Assembly (NCBI GenBank): GCA_964477085.1
Contig: CAYZDF010000089.1
Span: forward strand, 1 to 9,057
Origin: Dichloromethanomonas sp964477085
GTDB lineage: Bacteria; Bacillota; Desulfitobacteriia; Desulfitobacteriales; Syntrophobotulaceae
DNA length: 9,057 bases
Direction of reading: 5' to 3'
Both the position numbers and the translations under genes were made by a program. Below, piece after piece: positions 1-7,115 of the stretch (positions are counted from its first letter, which is position 1; the number at the start of each line of letters is the position of its first letter). The notes below the pieces were generated by a model that ran no database searches, had not been told where the DNA came from, and worked only from the letters and a program-made list of their open reading frames with translations.

Positions 1-48
1 AAAAAATCAGGTAAAAAATCAGGTAAAAAATCAAGTAAAAAATCAAGT
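1..48. repeat. 12-bp tandem repeat, four copies, in frame with the DraG-like gene
   Basis: Units on the plus strand are AAAAAATCAGGT twice, then AAAAAATCAAGT twice. Bases 49-60 (ACAAAATAACAT) match the unit at 8 of 12 positions and look like a decayed fifth copy. The unit length is a multiple of three, so on the minus strand each copy adds Tyr-Leu-Ile-Phe without shifting frame. The single difference between the two unit types (TTG versus CTG) is a synonymous Leu codon. The tract touches the window edge, so its true copy number is not visible. Confidence 0.9.
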
Positions 49-616
49 ACAAAATAACATTTCTCACCAGGTCACAGTAAAGCATCACACATTGACTGGC
101 AGTGACATCGTAATGAGTTAAGGCGGATTGTCTTATGGCGATCTCCAACATCTTTTCCCGATCATCCAGATAAGCTAATACCACCGGAATAGTCCGCATG
201 AGTGACCCGTTTCCCCCGCTGCGGCCTCCACTTTGGCGGTGAGCAAAGTCAGCAATATCTAACCACTCTTCTTCACGACTAGCTCCCCGTTTGATAGCTT
301 CTGTCAGAACAAGCCGACAGATATTACCGATATCCTTAGGACTTGTCTTAGCCCATTGTACAAAAAAATGTGCAATATGCTCGATCGGATTTACTTGGTC
401 CACCAAAATCCCTTTGGCAACTGCAATGGTCATATCGGTGTCATCGGTAACCTCGCCGGGGGCTAATTGCCAGTATCCGCCCCCTGTCATTTCACGATGA
501 ACGCCATATTTTATCGCTATCTCTTCCCTCTTCATAAACTCCAAAGTACTCCCCAAAGCGTCTCCCACTCCAACCCCAAGCAGAGATCCTTTAATACTGG
601 ATAACTTATTACTCAC
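1..616 (-). CDS. ADP-ribosylglycohydrolase (DraG family), C-terminus beyond window
   Basis: Reading the minus strand from a GTG at 616-614 gives 205 codons with no stop before the window edge. The family removes ADP-ribose from proteins or small molecules using a binuclear Mg centre. Visible DraG landmarks are GVGVGDALG (residues 14-22), the metal-binding TDDTDM (57-62), GGNGSLMR (134-141) followed by P144, and SALTHYD (164-170). The usual C-terminal metal motif (DTDTN type) would lie outside the window, so activity cannot be judged. The GTG start is chosen because AGGAAG lies 10 bases upstream and no other start fits. From residue 189 the protein becomes four copies of Tyr-Leu-Ile-Phe encoded by 12-bp tandem repeats. 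This is unlike the helical continuation expected after the THYD motif. The gene may be intact with an insertion, or broken just outside. The family call is firm; integrity is unknown. Confidence 0.85.
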   Translation of the reverse strand, partial: MSNKLSSIKGSLLGVGVGDALGSTLEFMKREEIAIKYGVHREMTGGGYWQLAPGEVTDDTDMTIAVAKGILVDQVNPIEHIAHFFVQWAKTSPKDIGNICRLVLTEAIKRGASREEEWLDIADFAHRQSGGRSGGNGSLMRTIPVVLAYLDDREKMLEIAIRQSALTHYDVTASQCVMLYCDLVRNVILYLIFYLIFYLIFYLIF

Positions 617-689
617 GCTCCCACCACTTCCTATTTCCGATTATAATCTCTATTCCCTTTTTCATTTTTAAACTATTACCTAATGAAAC

Positions 690-718
690 TTGGCAAAAGA
701 GGATTTTATCATTAAACT
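690..718 (+). promoter_or_regulatory. possible sigma-A-type promoter for the 59-residue gene
   Basis: TTGGCA (690-695, five of six matches to the -35 consensus) is followed after 17 bp by TAAACT (713-718, four of six matches to -10). It sits 32 bp before the start codon of the small gene in a short AT-rich gap. This is seen by eye only; a sporulation sigma factor could use a different site. Confidence 0.3.
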
Positions 719-750
719 AGAATTAAGATTTTTTCTTTTAGGAGGTCTCT

Positions 751-930
751 ATGCTCAAGTCCAAGATCTTCAGTTCTGCTAATCCCAATAGCCTGGAAAA
801 GGAAATTAACCTCTGGCTGGAAACGACAAGCTGGATCAATGTCAAACAGATTACGCAGAGCTCCAGCCCGGATAAAACCATCATCTCGATCTGGTACGAA
901 GATCCCGATGTTCCAATTTTGCAGAAATAA
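751..930 (+). CDS. small 59-residue protein, Cse60-like
   Basis: ATG at 751 is preceded by AGGAGGT (740-746) at good spacing, and the frame runs 59 codons to TAA at 928-930. The protein begins MLKSKIFSSANPNSLEKEIN, continues with a hydrophobic/amphipathic stretch including LWLETTSW, and then ITQSS and IISIWYE. Length and pattern (a strand, a Glu/Lys-rich helix, a strand with Q-S, a final strand ending in an aromatic) resemble the small Firmicute proteins grouped with the sporulation protein Cse60 of Bacillus, whose biochemical role is unknown. That resemblance is from memory of the pattern, not an alignment. No signal peptide, membrane segment or cysteine is present. It is monocistronic, between a divergent DraG-like gene and a terminator. 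That the gene is real is well supported; the family link is tentative. Confidence 0.75.
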   Translation: MLKSKIFSSANPNSLEKEINLWLETTSWINVKQITQSSSPDKTIISIWYEDPDVPILQK

Positions 931-1021
931 TCTCTAGACCAGGAAAGAATAACACTCCGGAATATCCTAACTAATAACAGATCCATTTATTAAAATAGCA
1001 CTAAATTATCCTAAAATCCAG

Positions 1022-1052
1022 AAAAACCCTATCATCTGATAGGGTTTTTTTT
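1022..1052. terminator. bidirectional rho-independent terminator
   Basis: CCCTATCA and TGATAGGG form an inverted repeat (arms extended by flanking A/T) around a very short centre. It is followed by an uninterrupted run of T on the plus strand and, read from the minus strand, by five T. It lies between the convergent 59-residue gene and splB and can end both transcripts. Confidence 0.85.
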
Positions 1053-1086
1053 AATTCTCTCTGCATTTTGTTGGAATAAAGCATCA

Positions 1087-2121
1087 TCATACATAATAGA
1101 GCAGTTTTGTTCCGGGTAAGTATTGCTCCAAATAGGATTGGAAAGTGGATTTGAAATCCCGCATGATTTCAGGAGTATAAATATACTTTCCATAGCCGAA
1201 CTGTCCGTATTTAAATTTCCGGTCCGTTTCCTCCATATTGAGTTCTGTTCCTGGGAAGACTTCCAAGATATTTGCCTTGGCTCGACTGGTATAACGGTGA
1301 CTAATCAGTTCAAAACTAATCCTACCTTTTTCTTCAGGCGAATAGTCTTGAAAGGTATGAGCAAGATCTCTGAACAATTGCTCATACTCTTCTTGCCACC
1401 CGGGATAATAAACAATGGGAGCGACGAGAAAACCTAGTTCATAACCTGCTCCAAATACCTTTTGAGCTGCAGCGATCCTTTCCTGAACGGGAGGTGTTCC
1501 ATGCTCGTGCTGTTGAATAATCCTTTGACTGTTGATACTGAAGCGGATAGTTGTATGATCATGATGATCAATATCCAATAGGCTGTCGATCTCCGTAAAT
1601 TTGGTGACAAAGCGGAAACGGCCATATTCCTCCTGAGCAAAGAATTCAATGGTTTTTTTCAAAGACCCGGTATATCGTTCCACGGGTATGGGATCTGATA
1701 CCGCAGACCCTTCGAAAAGAGTTTTCTCCGGAGCTTTAGTCCTGATTAACTCTCTTGTCACATCCAAAATCTCATCAACATTGACATAGATACGGATATA
1801 GGGCTTTTTTCCCAAGTTGGTAGCCAGATAACAGTATTCACACATGCCGGAACAACCCGTGACCAGCGGGAGTTGATAATGAGCCGATGGTTTACAGGTT
1901 TGAAATTCTTTTTCTCTGCGTACGCCAATGACGATGGTTTTCTTGCCTTCACGGTAAGATTCTCTGGGTGTCTTGCCCGGAATACCGGTTACCCTGTTAT
2001 GGGAAGCAATTTTAAGTGTCTCTACACCCAGCTTACGGAAAGTTGAAACCAATTCTCTTCCCAGTGGATAATCCAAAGCTTTTTCTTCATAAAAAACGTG
2101 GCGAGGGACAAAAGGCTGCAT
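1087..2121 (-). CDS. splB: spore photoproduct lyase (radical SAM DNA repair)
   Basis: The enzyme uses a [4Fe-4S] cluster and S-adenosylmethionine to revert the thymine dimer specific to UV-irradiated spores (spore photoproduct) during germination. The 344 residues match the family length (Bacillus SplB is 342). The cluster motif C90-SGM-C94-EY-C97 is present, followed by Y98 and the conserved KPYIR stretch (106-110). Further family blocks are RFVTKF, RFSINS, FELISHR and the KYGQFGYGKYIY region near the C-terminus. ATG at 2121-2119 has GGTGGAG eight bases upstream. The Bacillus hydrogen-donor Cys141 falls at residue 140 here, which is Ala, while a Cys occurs at residue 76 (TCKPSAHY). This looks like the clostridial form. 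It is 21 bp downstream of, and probably co-transcribed with, a membrane protein gene. The Bacillus-type splA gene is not upstream. Confidence 0.97.
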   Translation of the reverse strand: MQPFVPRHVFYEEKALDYPLGRELVSTFRKLGVETLKIASHNRVTGIPGKTPRESYREGKKTIVIGVRREKEFQTCKPSAHYQLPLVTGCSGMCEYCYLATNLGKKPYIRIYVNVDEILDVTRELIRTKAPEKTLFEGSAVSDPIPVERYTGSLKKTIEFFAQEEYGRFRFVTKFTEIDSLLDIDHHDHTTIRFSINSQRIIQQHEHGTPPVQERIAAAQKVFGAGYELGFLVAPIVYYPGWQEEYEQLFRDLAHTFQDYSPEEKGRISFELISHRYTSRAKANILEVFPGTELNMEETDRKFKYGQFGYGKYIYTPEIMRDFKSTFQSYLEQYLPGTKLLYYV

Positions 2122-2142
2122 AACTAGACTCCACCTATAACG

Positions 2143-2721
2143 TTAGAATTTAATATTATTCTGTTCAAAATATTGAATTATAGTCTGTTTTTCATCCTCT
2201 TCAGCGTGATTGGTAGACAGGATCTCCCCTTTATTGATGCCACTCCATTTAATATAAAGCGTTTGCTCAAATTTTTTATCAATTATCGGATCATCATAGC
2301 GTAAAACAATCACGATAAAATGAGGATCGACGGTTTCTTCCTTTGTTAGTTTTTTCAGTCGTTCCAGTCCAATGAGCAAAGTCGCCGAAGCATTTTTGGG
2401 GATATCGTTGACCAAAGCGTACTCATCTTCTGCGATCGGTTTCTCTTTTAAATTAGCATTAAAAACCAGTGATTTACTCCAAAGCCCTACTGCCGGATGC
2501 TCTCCGACATTGGTAAATTTGATCTCAAACTCCGGAGATTGATTCACCACAACCTGCGGTGACTCTTTGAAAGTAAAGTAAGGTCTGTTTGCTTCCCTCT
2601 CTTCACGCCAGGCCGATATGGTGATATACACCGTAATAAGGGCTGTAATGGCTAAAACTGCTGTAGCAACCGTTGCGATTAAACTCGAGTAGTTTGCTAA
2701 GCTCTTTTTCTTTGCAGACAT
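2143..2721 (-). CDS. membrane-anchored protein of unknown function, upstream of splB
   Basis: I do not recognise a named family. The 192-residue protein has a short Lys-rich cytoplasmic N-terminus (KKK at 4-6), one hydrophobic segment at about residues 13-37, and an acidic/basic juxtamembrane stretch (WREEREANRPYFTF). About 140 residues follow that look beta-rich, with an FEIKFTNVGEHPAVG block typical of Ig-like or NEW-type extracytoplasmic sandwiches. The charge pattern predicts the C-terminal domain outside the membrane. A longer frame starting at GTG 2727 exists, but AGGGAG lies only one base from that GTG and seven from the ATG at 2721, so the ATG is preferred. The stop is 21 bp before splB, in the same direction. 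A role in spore or envelope biology is inference from the neighbour only. Confidence 0.8.
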   Translation of the reverse strand: MSAKKKSLANYSSLIATVATAVLAITALITVYITISAWREEREANRPYFTFKESPQVVVNQSPEFEIKFTNVGEHPAVGLWSKSLVFNANLKEKPIAEDEYALVNDIPKNASATLLIGLERLKKLTKEETVDPHFIVIVLRYDDPIIDKKFEQTLYIKWSGINKGEILSTNHAEEDEKQTIIQYFEQNNIKF

Positions 2722-2754
2722 GTCCACACTCCCTAAACTTAACTTAACAGAATC

Positions 2755-2782
2755 ATTATTTGCAGGAAACTTTTATTCTAAA
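2755..2782 (-). promoter_or_regulatory. possible promoter for the membrane protein-splB operon
   Basis: Read on the minus strand, TTTAGA (2782-2777) is followed after 16 bp by AATAAT (2760-2755, five of six matches to -10). It sits 33 bases before the chosen ATG in the divergent gap 2722-2836. No convincing sigma-G consensus, as expected for Bacillus splB, was recognised. No clear promoter for the plus-strand genes was found in the same gap. Confidence 0.25.
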
Positions 2783-2836
2783 CGAGAAGTATCTGGTAAA
2801 TAGATTGATAAAATATATTAGTTAGGCGGGATGCTT

Positions 2837-4456
2837 ATGAATTTCAATTCACTCCAATATCCTTATATGTCGAAAAGAACAACAGTTATGGCTCGTAAGG
2901 GTGTTGTTGCTTCTTCCCAATACTTAGCTTCCCAGGCCGGGTTGGAAATACTCAAAAAAGGCGGAAATGCTATTGATGCTGCCGTGGCTTGTGCCGCCTG
3001 TCTTACTGTCACTGAACCGACATCCAACGGTCTGGGGGGGGATGCTTTTGCCTTAATTTGGTATCAGAATAAGCTCTATGGCCTTAATTCCAGTGGCGCT
3101 GCACCGTATTCTCTTCACCGCGAGGCCTTATCCTCCATGGGCTTAACCCAAATTCCGCTTTACGGTCTGATTCCGGTCACGGTTCCTGGGGCTCCGGCCG
3201 CCTGGGCAGAGGTTATCCATCGCTTTGGCAAGCTCTCTCTGCCCGAGGTTCTCCAGCCGGCGATCCAGTATGCGGATGAAGGCTATCCGGTCTCACCGGT
3301 GGTGAGTGAGAACTGGAACTACTACCTTAAAATCTTTGAAAAAGAAGCAAAGGGAACTGTCTTCGACGCCTGGTTCCAAATGTTTGCCCCTCATGACAGA
3401 GCTCCTCTTCCCGGAGAAATTTGGCGTTCCCCTGATTTAGCCAGGACACTGAAGATAATCGCTGAATCCAAAGCTCAGAGTTTTTACCAGGGAGATCTTG
3501 CCGAAAAGATCAGTACATTTTCTAAGAATAATGGTGGCTTCTTAGCTATAGATGACCTCAGTCGATACAGACCGGAATGGGTGGAACCCCTTAAGATAGA
3601 CTATGATGGTTATTCGATCTGGGAATTGCCTCCTAATGGTCATGGAATCGTTGTTTTAATGGCTTTAAATATTCTTAAAAACCTCCATCATATCGATTTA
3701 GATTCATTGGATGAAAAAGAACGGGAGCATATAGCGGTTGAAGCTATCAAACTGGCTTTTAAGGAAGGTTTTACCCATATAGGAGATCCCCGCTACTCCT
3801 CTATTCCCGTTGCTCAACTATTATCAGATGACCATGCCAGAATGCTGGGCCGGAAAATCAGCAACAGGGTTTATCAGCAGCAAATTAAACCTTCCAATAA
3901 AGGTGGAACAGTCTATCTGGCGACTGCTGATGAGGAAGGCAATATGGTATCCTTTATTCAAAGCAATTACACCGGGTTTGGTTCCGGTGTTGTCGTGCCG
4001 GGAACCGGGATTGCCTTACACAACAGAGGTAACAGCTTTAATCTTACACATGGTCATCCTAACTGTCTTGAACCCGGAAAACGACCTTATCATACCATTA
4101 TTCCCGGATTTATCACCAAAGATTCTCAGGCCATTGGTCCTTTTGGTGTGATGGGAGCCATGATGCAGCCACAGGGACATCTTCAGGTCATCCTTAATAT
4201 GATTCACAGTAAGCTTAACCCTCAATCAGCATTAGATAAGCCTCGGTGGCAGTGGATTAAGGATAACACCATCCTTGTCGAAAAAGAATACAGTGTTAAT
4301 AAAGTCAATTATTTACGGGCACTGGGACATGATGTGCAGGTGAGTGAACAAACCGCGACTTTTGGCCGCGGTCAGATTATCTGGAGGGATGAAAAAACGG
4401 GGGTCTATATCGCCGGGACTGAGCCAAGGGCTGACAGTGTCATTGCCTGCTACTAA
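2837..4456 (+). CDS. gamma-glutamyltransferase-like Ntn hydrolase, YwrD type
   Basis: A self-cleaving N-terminal-nucleophile hydrolase of the gamma-glutamyltranspeptidase superfamily. ATG at 2837 (539 residues) is preferred over the in-frame ATG at 2831, because AGGCGGG (2824-2830) abuts the latter but is six bases from the former. Large-subunit landmarks are KKGGNAIDAAVA (40-51) and NGLGGDAF (64-71). The nucleophile is T358 in GGTVYLATADEEGNMVS, giving subunits of about 357 and 182 residues, as in the family. GSGVVVPGTGIALHNRGNSF and GVMGAMMQPQGHLQV follow. There is no signal peptide, so it should stay in the cytoplasm, unlike secreted glutathione-type enzymes. Several residues that hold the gamma-glutamyl group in E. 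coli GGT are not conserved, so an amidase or acylase acting on another substrate is likely. First gene of a probable operon, 51 bp before the glycosyltransferase frame. Confidence 0.92.
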   Translation: MNFNSLQYPYMSKRTTVMARKGVVASSQYLASQAGLEILKKGGNAIDAAVACAACLTVTEPTSNGLGGDAFALIWYQNKLYGLNSSGAAPYSLHREALSSMGLTQIPLYGLIPVTVPGAPAAWAEVIHRFGKLSLPEVLQPAIQYADEGYPVSPVVSENWNYYLKIFEKEAKGTVFDAWFQMFAPHDRAPLPGEIWRSPDLARTLKIIAESKAQSFYQGDLAEKISTFSKNNGGFLAIDDLSRYRPEWVEPLKIDYDGYSIWELPPNGHGIVVLMALNILKNLHHIDLDSLDEKEREHIAVEAIKLAFKEGFTHIGDPRYSSIPVAQLLSDDHARMLGRKISNRVYQQQIKPSNKGGTVYLATADEEGNMVSFIQSNYTGFGSGVVVPGTGIALHNRGNSFNLTHGHPNCLEPGKRPYHTIIPGFITKDSQAIGPFGVMGAMMQPQGHLQVILNMIHSKLNPQSALDKPRWQWIKDNTILVEKEYSVNKVNYLRALGHDVQVSEQTATFGRGQIIWRDEKTGVYIAGTEPRADSVIACY

Positions 4457-4576
4457 AACTCAAATAATGAGAATAGATATCTAACAAATGGTAAAACTAG
4501 GAACTACATGGAAATCGCTCTCCGTATTGCACAATGCGATGGTTTCTATGGTATTTTTGAAAGGGGCAAAAGTAGA

Positions 4577-5725
4577 ATGAAGATACTTTTTCTTCCATTT
4601 CTTCAAATGCCGACAGGACATCATACTGTAGCCGATGCGTTGATTCGTTCGATCGAACTAAGAATTAGCAATGTCCAATGTAGTAAAATCGATTTCTTTA
4701 GTTATGCCGATAAACTTTTGGAAAAGGCATTTCGTGTCACCTACCTGACATGGATTGATCATTCTCCTCAGACTTTTGTCTGGTTATATCGTAATTTTGT
4801 CTATCCATCCAAATCGACCAAACACTTTAACTGGTATGAGATTAAGTTTTTAGACAAGATGAACACGCTGCTACAAGACGAGAAGCCCGATCTGATCATC
4901 TGTACCCAAGCCTTTCCTTCCTTCTTGATCAGTCGTTTAAAGTATTCCGGAATCTCTACACCACCGGTCATCAACGTCTATACAGACTACTTTATCAACA
5001 GACTTTGGGGTATTGATGGCATTGATTATCATTTCGTCCCGGACTATAGCATCAAAACAGAATTGATATCCAAGCATAATCTCAGCCCCCAGCGTGTATT
5101 CGTAACAGGGATTCCCATTGATGAATGTTTTCTCCCCCGACCTTCTGCCAATCGTTCTTCTCCGTATCATATCCTGATCTCCGGAGGAAGCGGTGGTTTG
5201 GGAGATATTGAAAACCTTATTTCTAACCTCCCTGAAGATGGTAATTATTACTTCTCTGTCCTATGTGGCAAGAATAAAAAGCTATATAAAGATATTCTTG
5301 CCCTTGAATCCCCCAATATCAAACCCCTTTCCTATATCTCTTCCCGGAGTACCATGAATGCCCTTTACAATGAGGCCGATGCCCTTATCACCAAACCCGG
5401 AGGGGTAACCTTAAGTGAAGCTCTTTATAAAAGATTACCTATTTTCGTCCATTCATCCCTGCCGGGTCAGGAAGAGGTAAACAAAGAATACCTATTAGAA
5501 AGACAACTGATTTATACCTTAGATACCGACGATAGTCTGGTTAACCAATTAGATCTGTTCTTTACAAATAAAGCAGAACAAGAAGCATGGAATCATAGGG
5601 TGGATTCCTATCTATCACAACTGGAATGTCCTGCCTGGCAAAAGATCTTGGAATTACTTGTCAAGATTTCATTAAAACCCGGTCAATATCAGGAAATGCT
5701 GAAAATCGAACGAAGTACCAGCTAG
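4577..5725 (+). CDS. glycosyltransferase of the MGDG synthase/MurG-like group
   Basis: Predicted to transfer a sugar from a nucleotide donor to a lipid such as diacylglycerol, at the inner membrane face. The fold is two Rossmann domains. The N-terminal domain carries MPTGHHTVADAL (11-22), VYTDYF (134-139), YHFVP and VFVTGIPID, the pattern of the MGDG-synthase N-terminal domain. The C-terminal domain carries GGSGGLGD (203-210), the donor-binding TKPGGVTLSEAL (272-283) and LPGQEEVN. No membrane segment is seen, as in peripheral GT28 enzymes. The frame is open from an ATG at 4508, which has AGGAA nearby. I prefer ATG 4577 (382 residues), because homologues begin with an MKILFL-like strand leading straight to the GHH loop, and AAAGGGG lies 11 bases upstream. 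The start is therefore moderately uncertain. The stop is 22 bp before the deacetylase gene. Donor and acceptor cannot be told from sequence. Confidence 0.88.
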   Translation: MKILFLPFLQMPTGHHTVADALIRSIELRISNVQCSKIDFFSYADKLLEKAFRVTYLTWIDHSPQTFVWLYRNFVYPSKSTKHFNWYEIKFLDKMNTLLQDEKPDLIICTQAFPSFLISRLKYSGISTPPVINVYTDYFINRLWGIDGIDYHFVPDYSIKTELISKHNLSPQRVFVTGIPIDECFLPRPSANRSSPYHILISGGSGGLGDIENLISNLPEDGNYYFSVLCGKNKKLYKDILALESPNIKPLSYISSRSTMNALYNEADALITKPGGVTLSEALYKRLPIFVHSSLPGQEEVNKEYLLERQLIYTLDTDDSLVNQLDLFFTNKAEQEAWNHRVDSYLSQLECPAWQKILELLVKISLKPGQYQEMLKIERSTS

Positions 5726-5747
5726 GTTTAAGGAAGGAATCTTAACT

Positions 5748-7016
5748 ATGGTTATGACAGCATTAGGTTACATTTCCCTGATCTTTTTGACTGTGCTTGT
5801 ATCCTATCTTATTGTCCCGGAGATACTTCTTCACCATTTAGGAGTGGGTTCCTGGAAACGTCAATACTCACCCGGTGTTTGTATCACCTTTGACGATGGT
5901 CCAGATCCGCTTTATACTCCTAAGTTATTGGAAATCTTGAGAAAAGAAAAGATCCCAGCCTGTTTTTTTCTGGTGGGAGAACAAGTCGAGAAATATCCTG
6001 AACTGGCCAAGATGATTGCAGAAGAGGGTCATATTATCGGATCCCATGGCTATTACCATCAGCATGCCTGGTTAATGTCCCCACAGAAAACATGGGTACT
6101 ATGGGATAAAAGTATTGATATTATCGAGAAAACAATTGGCAAAGAGCCGGACTACATCAGACCTCCCTATGGGAGCGTCAATCTCTCCTTAGTTCTCTGG
6201 AGTATTTCCAGGAATAAGAGAATTATCGGCTGGAATGCTGTTGGTAAGGATTGGCGAAATACGCAGTCTTCTACAGCGATCATCAATCGTATCTTAAAAC
6301 ATATCAAAGAAGGAAGCATCATCCTGCTTCATGACAGTGGCGGTGATCCGGGTGCCCCCCATATTACATTGTCTTGTGTGCAAGAGCTCTGTGCCAAAAT
6401 CAAATACACCTGTAAATTGCCAATCGTACCTCTCCATTTCCCGGGATGGTCATTATCGCGAAGGATCAGCTTTAGGTTATGGGAAAAATGGGAACACCTC
6501 TATATGAAGATTAATCATATTCAAAGAATTGATGATGAAAATCTCTTTCGCCTATCCCGTACCTGTTACCGAGGGCCGGACCTTTACAGTGAGGACGGTA
6601 AACTACTGGCTTCTAAAGGGGATATCATAGGAGAGATTCATTTAGATAATATCCGATTTCAGACCACGGGCACCAGGATGCAAGGCGTAGGTATCCGAGC
6701 CTTAAAACAAGTTCGTCAATCTCTGCCGACACTCGCCAACTATATCTCCCATCATCCTGACTACAAAGACGTTCAGGTCTATATGGGTGTAACCCTTTTA
6801 AACCGAGGTGTTAAAGGACTTGGTTTCAACGTTCAGGAATATCCAAGCCACAAAGCAAATTTAATCGGTTTTTTACAAAGAATCGTGATGTTTGTTTACC
6901 ATCCTTCCGGGGGGCAACGTGATACCATACGCCTGGGTCATAAACCCAAGATCGTATGGATCAGCAAAAAAAAGCTCCTGGAGAAATATAAAGAGTTCAA
7001 AAAAGTAATCAGCTAA
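5748..7016 (+). CDS. membrane-anchored polysaccharide deacetylase fused to YkoP-like domain
   Basis: Carbohydrate esterase 4 (NodB) enzymes remove acetyl groups from GlcNAc or MurNAc in glycans. ATG 5748 follows AGGAAGGA (5731-5738) by nine bases. Residues 6-31 form a membrane anchor. NodB motifs in order are TFDDGPD (47-53, D49 catalytic base, D50 metal), H100-GYY-H104 (metal), RPPYG (138-142), WNAVGKDW (162-169) and ILLHD (192-196, H195 catalytic). The metal triad D50/H100/H104 is complete. In the fourth motif the first Asp usual in WDxD is replaced by V165, while D168 is kept. After residue 235 comes a second domain of about 185 residues (RYRGPD-like entry, DGKLLASKGD, IHLDNIR, TLLNRGVKGLGF). 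It resembles Bacillus subtilis YkoP, a separate protein of unknown function there. Last gene of the GGT-glycosyltransferase operon. The deacetylase call is firm; YkoP homology is by remembered pattern. Confidence 0.9.
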   Translation: MVMTALGYISLIFLTVLVSYLIVPEILLHHLGVGSWKRQYSPGVCITFDDGPDPLYTPKLLEILRKEKIPACFFLVGEQVEKYPELAKMIAEEGHIIGSHGYYHQHAWLMSPQKTWVLWDKSIDIIEKTIGKEPDYIRPPYGSVNLSLVLWSISRNKRIIGWNAVGKDWRNTQSSTAIINRILKHIKEGSIILLHDSGGDPGAPHITLSCVQELCAKIKYTCKLPIVPLHFPGWSLSRRISFRLWEKWEHLYMKINHIQRIDDENLFRLSRTCYRGPDLYSEDGKLLASKGDIIGEIHLDNIRFQTTGTRMQGVGIRALKQVRQSLPTLANYISHHPDYKDVQVYMGVTLLNRGVKGLGFNVQEYPSHKANLIGFLQRIVMFVYHPSGGQRDTIRLGHKPKIVWISKKKLLEKYKEFKKVIS

Positions 7017-7045
7017 CTCATCTCTTGAATTAGCTGATTATTTTT
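7006..7045 (+). terminator. rho-independent terminator overlapping the deacetylase stop codon
   Basis: TAATCAGCTAA (7006-7016) pairs perfectly with TTAGCTGATTA (7030-7040) across a 13-base loop, followed by TTTTT. The stop codon TAA at 7014-7016 is the end of the first arm, so translation to the end will cover the left arm. It marks the 3' end of the three-gene operon. Confidence 0.8.
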
Positions 7046-7115
7046 GCTGTTATATCCTCAATCATTCTTTTTCGTCTGAATCCTAATCAATTCGTTCAAC
7101 CTACTTAATAACTCT

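Noticed and set aside
1..48. Regular repeats suggesting a CRISPR array
   Set aside because: Units are 12 bp, directly adjacent with no spacers, and lie in frame inside a coding sequence; this is a simple tandem repeat.
291..500. Plus-strand open frame of 69 codons
   Set aside because: It lies wholly opposite the DraG-like gene, whose motifs are unmistakable on the minus strand.
639..648. GATTATAATC palindrome as a promoter for both divergent genes
   Set aside because: It contains a perfect TATAAT on both strands, but no acceptable -35 element was found at 16-18 bp on either side.
738..986. Minus-strand open frame of 82 codons
   Set aside because: Antisense to the 59-residue gene, which has the better ribosome binding site and a sensible protein; no family resemblance seen.
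1123..1952. Several short frames on both strands
   Set aside because: All overlap splB in other frames and lack recognisable motifs.
4508..4576. N-terminal extension of the glycosyltransferase from ATG 4508
   Set aside because: The 23 extra residues precede the usual MKILFL-type first strand and look unlike a signal or anchor; ATG 4577 with AAAGGGG upstream fits the family better, though 4508 is not excluded.
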